The notes under the pieces: model-generated | Seen by the model: the letters and a program-made list of their open reading frames with translations, nothing else | What the model was told of the DNA's origin: nothing | Database searches by the model: none | Origin: Mercenaria mercenaria | Lineage: Eukaryota; Mollusca; Bivalvia; Venerida; Veneridae | NCBI RefSeq assembly: GCF_021730395.1 | Contig: NC_069367.1 | Location: 3,222,501 to 3,286,500 of the forward strand | Direction: 5' to 3' | DNA: 64,000 bases | In this document: piece after piece, positions 27,001 to 36,125 of the stretch | Layout: every line of letters starts with the position of its first letter | Position numbering within the stretch: the first letter of the stretch is position 1 | Translations under genes and position numbers: made by a program

Positions 27001-27224
27001 TTATCGTAAACGGAACTAAAATGCCGCACCCTCTATTTACAAAAAATACCTGGGGTAATATTTCCATAAAGAATCAAATAAAAATTCTTAGGCAATTATA
27101 CATTGCCGGATTCAGGATTACCATGTATAGCACAGTTGAATATGGATCAATAACTGTTAAAAGTAGAAAAATATCTACACTGTATGAATTAACATTGATC
27201 AATCTAAATTTATTAAATAATTAA
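14908..27224 (+). CDS. METTL24-like protein (Methyltransf_21/FkbM family), four 3' exons
   Basis: Four coding exons (14908-15003, 16696-16770, 25258-25438, 26865-27224) join without a stop. Their intron phases agree (2, 2, 0), and each junction is a GT...AG intron. The joined part is about 236 residues, the C-terminal methyltransferase domain. It begins with a Trp/Cys-containing segment and VVYSFG (SAM-binding region), then DFAFEDAIW, CEIHTFDPS, IGLSGRDF, and finally ILKIDIEGWEWDAL followed by CIEIHFGF. This order is that of METTL24-like proteins in animals, which are usually membrane-anchored and predicted SAM-dependent methyltransferases; their substrate is not established. The N-terminal anchor exon was not found and should lie upstream of 14.9 kb. 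Intron 2 is 8.5 kb and full of transposon relics. The gene ends about 0.9 kb from an interstitial telomeric tract. Confidence 0.85.
15560..16170. repeat. Degenerate bivalve-type repeat in intron 1
   Basis: Phrases such as GACCTAGTTTTTTACTTCAA, GATGTCATGGAGACAAACATTCT and CAAATTTTATGAAGATC recur in variant form (about 15760-15830 and 15890-15970). They resemble a dispersed non-coding repeat family common in bivalve genomes. The copy is old, with no clean ends. Confidence 0.55.
16696..16770 (+). CDS. METTL24-like exon 2 of the visible set
   Basis: The acceptor (polypyrimidine then tttttag) ends at 16695 and the donor gtatat starts at 16771. It encodes SRLDFAFEDAIWKSFKC and then EIHTFDP. The split codon AG+T gives Ser with the next exon, completing the family's FDPS motif. 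The exon is only 75 bp. Confidence 0.8.
16771..17146. other. Intronic spacer
   Basis: First 375 bp of the 8.5-kb intron. AT-rich, with no structure seen. Confidence 0.4.
17147..17945 (+). mobile_element. Degraded mariner-type transposase relic
   Basis: Plus-strand pieces: KVRSYVKMRCSLNITTKQIM near 17180 (N-terminal helix-turn-helix region), SVHDLPREGR-like sequence near 17315, KHYVRGRPQTGL near 17820, and LIHDNASAHKSN near 17865-17900. The last contains the second catalytic Asp of the DDE/D triad. The C-terminal catalytic region after about 17930 is missing. Frames shift repeatedly and no TIRs were found. It sits inside the METTL24-like intron in the same orientation. Confidence 0.75.
17946..19719. 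other. Intronic AT-rich stretch, nothing recognised
   Basis: About 1.8 kb between the mariner relic and the Penelope-like fragment. No motif or element end found. Confidence 0.4.
19720..20215 (+). mobile_element. Penelope-like element fossil, GIY-YIG endonuclease part
   Basis: Plus-strand translation gives a Cys-containing linker (CNDPRCTSC near 19830), then VLYVLVCNGCNEFYIGQTGD near 19940-20000 (the GIY-YIG core in its PLE form, YVL...YIG), and RRTVHDQQIRDPSTRQ near 20005-20050. A C-terminal segment with FYKFHSNDVSARLFKERYF follows near 20120-20180. This is the C-terminal endonuclease domain of a Penelope-like element. It is a truncated, broken copy lying within the METTL24-like intron and is separate from the RT-bearing copy at 11950-13900. 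Confidence 0.85.
20700..22039 (+). mobile_element. Full-length but dead mariner transposon
   Basis: Terminal inverted repeats CGAGGGATGTTCCAAAAATA (from 20700) and its complement ending at 22039 are flanked by TA dinucleotides (20698-20699, 22040-22041), the mariner target duplication. The element is 1340 bp. The transposase frame runs 20890-21978: MTGKRAENVLEIRAYIKG at the start, GQMSHRSICRWVAKLRTG (HTH), TGNETWVYYFEP, RLLHDNAPAHKARI, and HPPFSPDLASCDYFLFPKLK. In-frame stops at 21169 and 21856, and a frame slip between about 21320 and 21600, kill it. The first catalytic Asp is replaced by Asn (GNETW instead of GDETW). Ends and length are intact, so it inserted whole and then decayed. Confidence 0.93.
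20890..21978 (+). pseudogene. Mariner transposase pseudogene
   Basis: Coding part of the element above. It would be a cut-and-paste transposase of about 345-360 residues with a paired HTH DNA-binding region and a D,D34D catalytic core. Second and third acidic residues are readable (LLHD, CDYF); the first is changed to Asn. It has two in-frame stops and a region in a second frame. Confidence 0.88.
22042..25257. other. 3.2 kb intronic DNA without recognised element
   Basis: AT-rich remainder of the large METTL24-like intron. There is a small local duplication (acattttaaggtag at about 22292 and 22319). No coding signal or TIR pair was found. Confidence 0.4.
25258..25438 (+). CDS. METTL24-like exon 3 of the visible set
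   Basis: Acceptor cttattacag ends at 25257 and donor gtaagt starts at 25439. It encodes YHLIGLSGRDF, a charged stretch, and the helix MQRLSTILRSLSHTN that precedes the DIEG motif in this family. Its last codon is complete (phase 0). It lies just outside the palindrome, which starts at about 25555. Confidence 0.82.
25602..25882. repeat. 143-bp tandem duplication in the last METTL24-like intron
   Basis: Units 25602-25744 and 25745-25882 are near-identical (CATAACAATACTTACCAAAG ... AAATAAATCTTGA). Both are also present, inverted and noisier, at about 46800-47085 in the other arm. Confidence 0.9.
26865..27224 (+). CDS. METTL24-like terminal exon
   Basis: The acceptor atttcatttcag ends at 26864, and the exon runs 119 codons to a TAA at 27222-27224. 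It encodes IIDILKIDIEGWEWDALPNM, then CIEIHFGF and a C-terminal domain ending in LTLINLNLLNN. DIEGWEW is the characteristic acidic strand of Methyltransf_21 enzymes. Candidate polyadenylation signals follow (aataaag at about 27350, aataaat at about 27454). This exon lies inside the inverted repeat and is mirrored, with errors, at about 45515-45850. Confidence 0.88.
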   Translation, partial: KIIDILKIDIEGWEWDALPNMLQTGAVRNVKQLCIEIHFGFSFKEVIVNGTKMPHPLFTKNTWGNISIKNQIKILRQLYIAGFRITMYSTVEYGSITVKSRKISTLYELTLINLNLLNN

Positions 27225-28140
27225 AATTGTATTTTTCAGCTTTTGTGTTTCTTACTGTTTTGTACAATTGATATATTTTGTTATCGGTACTAATGGTTCG
27301 TTTGTGTGCAAAAGTATTCTTACGCTTTTGAAATTCCAACAACTGATTTAATAAAGATAAGAGTACTAATAGAGATGTACAAGCATAGACCGATGTGAAG
27401 ATGGACACCAGATTAGCGACTAAAATCGGGGAGTTTCTCAAAGTAATCACCGTAATAAATAAGTAAGAAGCGATAGCTTAAATTATGCATACATTTATTC
27501 CTAATTTAAAAGATAAGCCCAATGGATTTCCTCCTGCACACCAAAGCTGCACATATCCTCACAGTAACAGACAACAAACTCCTGGGATTGCGCCACACAA
27601 GGCTTACACATTTATATGTCTTTTTTTTGCCTTTGGGGGGTTTTTTTTTCAACGATACTCAAAAATCCCTTTTGATTTCTTTTTATATCGTACACACTTT
27701 GGGCCTTTCTTGATTTCTTTTCCCGCACATAAGGGTTTTTAAAACGGGAAATTCCGTTTGGATATTTTTTTCAATTACCAAATACATTTTGCCCGGAAAT
27801 GCAAATCGCTTTTCCCAATTTTTTACGAAATTACCCCTTTACGTTTGTGGTTTTTTGGGTACCAAAAAAAACCTGATTCAATTAAAATATTTTACCACTG
27901 TTATTATGAAAAAGGGTAATTTCTATGGCCTGAATAAAATTCGGTTTGGTTACATGGGTTTTTATTAATTCAAGGCGGTCCCATCTAGGGGCTCAAACAG
28001 CCCTTGAAGCTTGGGTCAACGTCCCCGCAACTGTTTGCCAGTTCAATACTTGGAAACCTGAAAATACGTTAAAGTGCATCCAATGCTTTATTTCAGTCTC
28101 AATTTACAGCCCCCAAAAACCCAAACTTTCTTGACAAAAA

Positions 28141-28335
28141 CCGGGGGTAGAGGGGGGAGGGGGTTTGGGTTTTGGTTGGGGTTAGGGTTAGGGTTAGGGT
28201 TTTGGGTTGGGGTTGGGTTAGGGGAAAGTTGGGGTTGGGGGGGTTTTGGGGTTAGGGTTAGGGTTGGGGGAGGGTTGGGGTTGGGGTTTAAAGGGTTTTA
28301 AGGGTTAGGGTTGGGGTTTGGGTAAATTGTTAATC
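28141..28335 (+). repeat. Interstitial TTAGGG tract, left arm
   Basis: Contains GGTTAGGGTTAGGGTTAGGG plus variants (TTGGGG, TTTGGG). It lies 3.7 kb inside the terminal TTAGGG block, on the same strand as it, and about 0.9 kb past the METTL24-like stop codon. Confidence 0.85.
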
Positions 28336-28949
28336 CCGTATAGAGGCCCTGGGGTTTCCTATAAAAAGGCTGGGCCCCCTTTAACGAAAATCCCATATAG
28401 GGGTTTGGGCGGTCCCATATAGTGGTTTTGCACACAAAGGCCCGCTCCTATATAGTGGCTTGGGGGTTCCAAATTCAAAGGCCCCGGTTGACATGTAGGC
28501 AAAGCGGTTGACCTTGACCTTGGATGTCCTCGCCCCCTTAATTTCGGACATTTTGGGCGTGCTCTTTCAAGGGTAGGTGCCCTTTTTTGGGGTTTGGGGG
28601 TAAAACAAAAAAGTTGCCAAATAGGGACCAGATTTTTCAAACCCCTTTTGGTACTATTTTAGGGGTTTTGGGGGCCCGCCCTATAAAAAGGCTTTTCTAC
28701 AATTGTCTCCCTTCAAATTGTTCCCCTTAAATTGAAAGGGGGTAGAATTACTCCTATAAAAAGGGCCTTCGAAATTAAATTGTCTCCCTTAAAATTTTTC
28801 CCCCTTTAGTTCCGGGGGGTAAATTTTACCTCCTATAAAAACCCCTAAAAAATTTAAATTCTCTTTGTTTAAACGCCTTTCCCAAACCTCGGGGTAGGTT
28901 GCCCTATACAAAGGCCCAATTACTCGGGGGAGACCCCCAACTTGGTTGT

Positions 28950-29040
28950 GGGGGTTTTGGGGGGGGGTTGGGGCCCGTGGTCGGGGTCGTGGTTGGGGGG
29001 GGGGCGTGGTGGGGGTCGTGGTGGGGGTAAAGGGTTTCCG
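28950..29040. repeat. G-rich GGGGTCGTGG-type repeat
   Basis: Runs such as GTGGTCGGGGTCGTGGTTGG and GTGGGGGTCGTGGTGGGGG. It is mirrored as CCCCGACCACGACCCCCCAC at about 43725-43815. The G-runs could form quadruplexes, but base accuracy here is poor. Confidence 0.6.
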
Positions 29041-29929
29041 GTTCATGGAAAGTTTCGGGCTGCAAAGGATTTTTAAATTTTTGTAAGAAAAAAAATTTCC
29101 CCAAGTCCAAAAGGGGCCTTTTGGGACAAAAATTTGATACATTTGTTTAAAATTTCGACCTGTTTTTTTGAAAATAGATTTAGGGCCCCAAACCCTTTTT
29201 TACCCCAATCTTTTTTAAACCACCCTTTGACACTGCAAAAAATATGTGCTACAAAAGGGGAGTAAACGTCCCGTATATGTTGTCCCTAATAACATGTCCA
29301 AAGGTCCAAAAAAAAATTAAAGGGGCCCCTTTTGAACTGAAAGGGGAAAAGTTTTGATTTTTGTTTTGTTTTGTTTTGAAAAAGGGCCCTTTTGTATAGA
29401 AAGGGTAAGGGGGGGGTAAATCCTGGCAAGAGCCCAACAAATAAAACCTTTTTGAGATTTAAAGTTTGGTGGGCAAAGGCCCTGGCCCTCCGATCGGGAA
29501 AAAATTTCTTGGGGGAACCCGATCGACCCACAGGAAAGACTTTAAATCGGCGGAGTTTTGACCTCGACGGTTTGACCCCTTGAGGGATTTTAAGGCCCTT
29601 TGAAAGGGGCAAAATTAAGGTAAAATAACACCCTTTTTGGGCTTTTAAAAACCCTTTAAGGGGATTTTTTGTACTCCTCCCCCCGACACCATGGAGGGAC
29701 TACCGGGACCTCTGGGGTTAGGGTCAGGGGTGATAGACTGTCAAGGTCATGCCTATGGGGGAAACCATGGAAAAACCCTGCTGTTTGTAACATCATTAAA
29801 AGGTCTAAGTGGATTTTTTGGAGGGCTTTTTGAAATAGGAAGCCCTTTTGTATAGGAAGCTATCCCCTAAAAACCACCAATTTGCAAAACTTATGGGGCC
29901 TTTTGCACGGGAAAGCCCTGTTGGGAAAA

Positions 29930-31600
29930 ACAAAGGGCCTTTGTAGGGGAAAGGCCTTTGTAGGGGAATGCCTTTCCTATATAGGGCCCTTTTAAAAATC
30001 CCCTAAAAAGGCCCCTCTCCAAAGAAAAAGGCCCTGTAAAAAAAGAAAAAGGGTTAATAAATTGGGCCCTTTTTTGGCGGAAGGAAATTTGTGGGGGAAA
30101 ATGCTTTCCTATATAGAGGCCTTTAAATCACATACAAAGGCCCTCCCTTTAAAAAAAGGGCCCCTTCAAAAAGAAAAAGTGTAATAACGTGGGGGCCCTT
30201 TTTGGGGGGAACCCTTTTATGGGAATGAAATTCCAATAGAGGCCTTTAAATAAACATAAAAAGGGCCCTCTCCAAAGTAAAGGCCCGTCAAAAAGACAAA
30301 GGGAAATTAAAGTGGGGGCCTTTGTGCGGGAAGGCCTTTGTATGGGAATGCATTCCTATATAGAGGCCTTTAAATCACATAAAAAGGGCCCCTCCCCCCT
30401 AGGAAAAGGCCCGGGCCCAAAAAGACAAAGTTAATAAAGGGGGGCCCTTTTGTGGGGGAAGGCCTTTGTAGGGAAAAGAAATTCCTATAAAGGGGCCTTT
30501 AAAAATCACATAAAAAGGCCCTCTCCTATGTAAAGGCCCTGCCCAAAAAGACAAAGTGTAATAAAGTAGGGCCTTTGTCCCGGGAAGGCCTTTGTATGGA
30601 AGCATTCCTTATAGGGGCCCTTTAAATCACATAAAAAGGGCCCCTCTCCTTTTAAAAGGCCCCCGTCAAAAAGCAAAGTGTAAAAAAGGGGGCCCTTTTG
30701 TGGGGGAAAGGGCCCCTTTATTTGGGAATCCCTTTCCTATATAAAGGTTTATTTTTCAAAATTTTAAAGGCCCTTTCCCGTATAAAGGCCTGCAAAAAAA
30801 ATTTTTAAGTTAATAAGTTGAGGGCCTTAGTACGGGAAAACCCCTTTTTATAAAGGACTGCTTTCCTATATAAAGGCTTTTTTGCCACATAAAAACCCCC
30901 CTTTCCCTGTAAAAAGGCCGGGAAACCAAACCCTAACCCTGAACCCAAAGGGGGGGGGAAAATATTAAAGTTAAAAATTTTGGGGGCCTTTTGGGTCCAG
31001 GGGCCTTTATATGGGACTGCATTCCTATAAAAAGGCTTTTTTGTCAAAATAAAAAGGGCCCCTTTCCCTTAAAAAGGGCCTGGGCCAAACCCAAAACCCA
31101 GAACCCTTCAAATATTAAAGTAAAATAATTTGAGGGCCTTGAAAGGACAGGGTTTGGGGTTTAAAAAAGGCCCTTTTGTCCCAAAAAAGGGCCCTTCCCG
31201 TAAAAAAGGCCTGCACCAAACCCTAACCCAAAACCCCAAAACCCCAAAGTTAATGGGTTTGGGGGCCTTTTGCACAAGAAACCCTTTTATATAGGAATGC
31301 AGTCCATAAAAAGGCCTTTTAAAATCACATGAAAAGGGCCCCTTTTCCTATAAAAAGGCCCTCAACTATTACACTTAAAGGTTTTTTGTGCAGGCCGGGA
31401 ACGAATAGAGGGCCTTTTTTTGAAAGGGGACGAATCTGCCCTTTGAAATTGGGCCCGTGGCTGCCTGTCGTGCATGTTTCCCTTTTTCGAAGGAACAAAA
31501 AACCACTCTTCCCCCTTTTTAAACCCCCCTTCCTTTTTAAAAATTTTATCAAAAGGGAGCCCTGCTTTCCTATACAAAGGCCCAAAACAATTGTTTTTAA
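29930..31600. repeat. Subtelomeric satellite, unit about 125 bp (left arm)
   Basis: About twelve units. The landmark ATTCCTATATAGAGGCCTTT recurs near 30108, 30226, 30353, 30481, 30604, 30735 and 30862, a spacing of about 118-131 bp. Each unit also carries CACATAAAAAGGCCC, AAAGACAAAGTGTAATAAAG and GGGAAGGCCTTTGTATGGGA in noisy form. It is mirrored at about 41330-42900. The palindromic AGGCCT core recurs throughout. Confidence 0.85.
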
Positions 31601-32029
31601 CTCCGCCATTGCCGGGTCTTGTGTTTGTGTTTTTTTTTAATCCCTAAAAAATTTTGGGGGAAATTTAAAAAAGTACAAAAGGGTCGTTTCTAGCAGTCAG
31701 TTTTTGCTTGGGGTAAGGGGTTATTATCACAGTTTTCTTGTTCATAATGTGTAACCCGAATATTTATATGCCCATAAATAACAATTGGTAAAGTTTAAAA
31801 AATTTTTTTATTAACAGTCCCTTCCCAAATTTTTAATTCAATAAGAAATATTTTTCAACCTAAAATTTTTACAGGGGAAAAGAAACCGAACGGTTTCGGT
31901 ATGACTTTCCTTTTAGAAAAGTCAATTACCCTTAATAACATTTTACAGGGTTTCAAACCCTTTTCCCCTTTAAAACATAAATGAAACGTTTGATATACTA
32001 TAAGAAAAGCTCTAATCCATTTTAAAAAA

Positions 32030-35000
32030 AGGGTTTGGGGTTTTGGGTTTGGGTTAGGTTAGGGTTTGGGGTTTGGGTTAGGGTTAGGGTTTGGGTTAGG
32101 GGTTTGGGTTAGGGGTTTGGGTTAGTTTTGGGGGGGTTTAGGGGGTTAAGGGGGTTTAGGGTTTAGGGTTTTTGGGTTAGGGTTTAGGGGTTTGGGTTAG
32201 GGTTTAGGGTTAGGGTAGGGTTTTTGGGGGGAGGGTTAGGGTTAGGTTTTGGTTAGGGGTTTTGGGTTAGGGTTAGGGTTAGGGTTTGGGTTAGGTTAGG
32301 GGGTTTGGTTAGGGTTAGGGTTTTGGGTTTAAAGGGGGGGGTGAGGGGTTTGGGTTAGGGTTAGGTTAGGGTTAGGTTAGGGTTAGGGTTAGGGTTAGGG
32401 TTAGGGGTTTGGGTTTGGGGTTTAGGGTTTTTGGGTTAGGGTTTGGGGTTTGGGTTAGGTTAGGTTAGGTTAGGGGGTTTGGGTTAGGGTTTAGGTTTTA
32501 GGGTTAGGTTTGGGTTTTGGGTTTTAGGGTTAGGGTTAAAGGGGTTTTGGGTTTTGGGTTAAGGGTTTTGGGTTGGGGTTTGGGTTAGGGTTAGGTTTTG
32601 GGTTAGGTTTGGGTTAGGGGGTTAGGGTTTTTGGGTTTTGGGGTTTGGGGGTTTTGGGTTTTTGGGTTTTGGGGTTTGGGTTAGTTAGGGTTAAGGGGTT
32701 TGGGTTTGGGTTTAGGTTTTGGGTTAGGGGGGTTTGGGTTAGGGTTTGGGTTAGGGGTTTGGGTTAGGGGTTTGGTTAGGGGGGGGGGGTTAGGGTTTTG
32801 GGTTTGGGTTAGGGTTAGGGTTTAGGGGAGGGGTTTGGGTTAAAGGTTTTTGGGTTAGGGGTTTGGGTTAAAGGGGTTTGGGGGTTTGGGGTTAGGGTTA
32901 GGATTTTAGGGTTAGGGGGGGTTTTGGTAAGGGGGAGGGGTTTGGGGTTTGGGTTAGGGTTGGGTTAGGGGAAGGTAAAGGGGTTTGGGTTTTGGGGTTT
33001 GGGTTAGGGGGAGGGTTAGTTTTAGTTAGGGTTTTTTAAAGGGGTTTGGGTTTTGGGTTTAGGGGGTTAGGGTTAGGTTAGGGTTTGGTTAGGGTTAGGG
33101 GTTTGGTTTGGGTTTGGGGTTTTTGGGGAAGGTTTGGGGTTGGTTAAAGGGGTTTGGGTTAGGGTTTGGTTTTGGGTTTAGGGTTTTGGTTCGGGTTAGG
33201 TTTGGTTTGGGTTAGGTTTTGGGGTTTTGGGGTTAGGGGGGGGTAAAGGGTTAGGTTTTTGGGGTTTGGGGGAGGTTAGGGAAAAGGTTTTGGGGGGGTT
33301 GGGTTTGGGTTAGGTTTGTGGAAAGGGTTTGGAAAAGGGGTTTGGAAATTATAATTTATCTTTTGGGGGGGGTAAAAGGGGGGGGTAAAAGGGCCGGATG
33401 GTTTGGACAGGAAGGGAGGGGGGGGTTTTTGGGTTAAAAGGGGGTTGGTTTTTGGGGGAGGGTTAAGGTTTGGGTTGGGGTAAGGGGGTTAGGTTAGGTT
33501 AAGGTTAAGGGTTATAGGGGGTTTGGTTGGGTTGGTTGTTTTAGTTTGTTTTTAGGGGTTTTTGGGTTAGGGAATTTGGTTGGTTGGGAATGGATTGGTT
33601 GGGTTCGGGTTTTTGAAAGGGTTTAAGGGTTTGGGTTAGGGTTTTTGGGTTTGGGGGGGTTGGGTTTTTGGGGGGGTTAGGGAAAAGGTTAGGGTTTTGG
33701 GAATTTTGGGTTAGGGATTTTCGGAAAGGGTTTTGGGTAGGTAAGGGTTTTTAGGGGTTTGGGGTTTGGGTTTTTAAGGGTTGGGGGTAGGGTTGGGTTA
33801 AAAGGGTTTGGGTTGGGTTAGGGTTGGGTAGGGGTTTGGGTTTAGGGATAGGGTTGGGGATCGGGGTTTGGGTTTTTGGGTTTGGGTTAGGTTTAAAGGG
33901 TGGGTTTGGTTAATTGGGATAAAGGGTTTGGGGTTTTTAAAGGGGTTTGGGAAAAGGTTTTTAAAAGGGGGAGAGGTTTGGGGTTAGGTTGTTTTGGGGT
34001 TTGGGTTTTGGGTTTGGGTTTTTGGTTTGGGGTTAGGGGAAAGGGTAAGGTTTTTAGGTTAGGGTTAGTTTTTTGGGGGAAAAGGGGTTGGATTGGGTTG
34101 GGTTTTTCCCGGGTTTGGGGGTTTTGGGCGGTTTCCGGGAAAAGTTAGGGAAAAAAGGGGAAGGGAAACGGTTTTGGGTTATTGGTTCGGGGAAAAGGGT
34201 TTGGGAAGGTTTAGGGTTTCAAAGGAAGGGGGGTTTAGGGGTTTTGGGTTTTTAAAGGGGGTTTTTTGGGTTTTGGTTAGGGTTGGGTTTTTGGGAAGTT
34301 AAGGTTAAGGTTAAGGGGAAGGTTAATTTAATTGGAAGGGAAGGTTTTTTAAGGGAAGGGAATTAAATTGGTTAAGGGGAATGGAATTAAGTTTAAGGAA
34401 CGTTTAAGGGAATAATTGTTAATTGGGGAAAGGGGTTTTGGGAAAAAATTGGCGGTTTTTGGATTGGGAGGGGTTAATAAGGGTTTTAAAGTTAAAAATT
34501 AAAGGGGAAGTAAGGTCGGGGTTAGTTTTTAAGGGTTTTTAAAAGGGAAGGAATTAATTGTTAATTTAAGGGTTACGGGAAAAAAGGGTTAAGAAGTTTA
34601 GGGGAAGGGAAGGTTTAATTTTCGGGAAGGAAGGTTTGGGGTTTTTGGAAGGTTTTTGGTTAAGGGGAAGGGTTAATTTTTTGGGTTTTTTAATTTAAGG
34701 CGTGTAAAAGGGTTCGGGTTCGGGGTTTAATTAACTTAAGGTTCTGGAAGGGAAGGTTTAAATTTTTTCTTTTTTTTTTCTTAAGGTAAATTTAATTTAA
34801 GGGGTTTAAGGGGTATTAAGTTAAAATTGAGTAAGGGGTTTCGGGAATTTAATTTAAGTTAAGGTAGGGGTTCTTTAAAAGGGCGGTTTTCGGCTTTTCG
34901 GAACGGAATGGAATACCGGTTTAATTCGGGAACGGGTTTAATTTTAACTTTTCTTTTAACTTTAACGGGAATTTAAGGAAGGTTTAAATTTTAAATTTTA

Positions 35001-36125
35001 AGGGTTTTTAAGGGAATCTTTAATTTTCGGCCCGGAAAGGGGAAAGGGAAGTTTCTTAACTTTAATTTAAAGGTTCTTGGGGAAGTGAAAAGGGTTTAAT
35101 TCGGATTTCGGTTAAAGGGAAGGGGTTGGGCGGGGGGGAACTTTAAATTTAATTTTTTTTAAAGTTCGGTTAATTCTTTCATTTTGGCCCGGGGTAATTA
35201 AAAGGTTGGAACCTTTAATGGTTTTAACGGGGAATTTAATTGGGTTCTTTTTTCTTTAAAAAGGAAAATTCGGAAAAATTTTATTAACGGGAAATTTAAA
35301 AGTTAAGGGACTTTATTTAATTTTCCTTTTAAAAAGGAAAATTTTTTTTTTCTTTTAATTTTAAACGGAAAGGGATCTTGGAATGAACCCGGGACGGGGT
35401 TCTTTTAAAGGAAGGGGTTTAATGTTTAAAATTTAACGGGAACGGGGGGGAACGGGAAAGGGGGAAAGTTCGGGTATTCGGGAAAAAGGAACCCGGGAAA
35501 GGGTTTTCGGGGAAAGGAACTTTAAAATTTCATAATTTAAAGGGATCGGGAAGGGGTTAATTTCGGAAAGGGTTTTTTTAAGTTTGGGAAGGGTTCATTA
35601 AAAGGAAAATCCGGGGTTCGGGTTTTAATGTAAGGAAGGTAAATTTTAAACGGGAACGGGCGGGGAAGGGAAAGTAAAGGAATGGAACGGTTCCCTTTAA
35701 AGGGGAAATTTAATGGGTTTTTAAGGGGAAGGAACTTTAAGGGAACGGGAAAATTTTGGGTTAAATTTCTTGGGGAAAGTTAATTTTAAGTTCCGGGTTC
35801 GGTAAGGGGGTTTTTAAGGGGAAAGGAAAGGTACTTTTAATTTGAACGGGGAAACCCCCCTTTAATTTAAAATAATTGGGGAAGGGAAAATTTGGGTTTC
35901 GGAAAGGGGTTTTTAAAGGGTTTTTGTTCGGTAATTTAATTTAAGGGTTTCTTTTCTTTAACGGGTTCGGGGGTTTTGGGAAAGGGAATTTAACGGAATT
36001 GGGGTTAAGTTTAAAATTCGGTGTTCGGGGTTAAGGGGAATTAGGAAATGGAATTTCTTCCCTTTCGGGAACCGGGGAAATTGAACGGTATCGGGAACGG
36101 GAACGGAACGGGGAAAGGGAACGGG
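32030..36125 (+). repeat. Telomeric (TTAGGG)n block, G-strand, heavily error-laden
   Basis: Starts about 32030 with GGTTTGGGTTAGGTTAGGG and keeps recognisable TTAGGG runs to about 33.3 kb. From about 34.3 kb it dissolves into (G)n/(A,T)n text such as TTTAAGGGAATTTAACGGG. This gradual decay looks like base-calling or consensus error and not like real sequence variation. It is a telomere by motif and by position after subtelomeric satellite. Confidence 0.88.

Larger units (their letters stand above)
25555..36125. repeat. Left arm of telomere-centred giant inverted repeat
   Basis: The sequence from about 25555 (aaaattaggctagaaaaaggag) to the strand flip near 36125 is repeated as its reverse complement at about 36126-47120. 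Anchor pairs with a common midpoint near 36.34-36.40 kb include: duplication unit 25745-25882 with 46800-47000; exon edge 26765-26820 with 45890-45955; interstitial telomere 28141-28335 with 44445-44637; GGGACTACCGGGACC-type sequence 29690-29720 with 43040-43085; and TTTCTAGCAGTCAG 31685-31700 with 41020-41035. From about 27600 on, this arm shows homopolymer inflation and local noise. Confidence 0.93.

Noticed and set aside
28141-28335. True chromosome end at the first TTAGGG tract
   Set aside because: About 3.7 kb of subtelomeric satellite and unique DNA lies between it and the long terminal block, so it is interstitial.
27485-31640. Many 60-120-codon ORFs on both strands in the left-arm subtelomere (and mirrors at 41015-43866)
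   Set aside because: They cover noisy satellite and homopolymer-inflated sequence. Mirrored frames are not conserved between the two arms.
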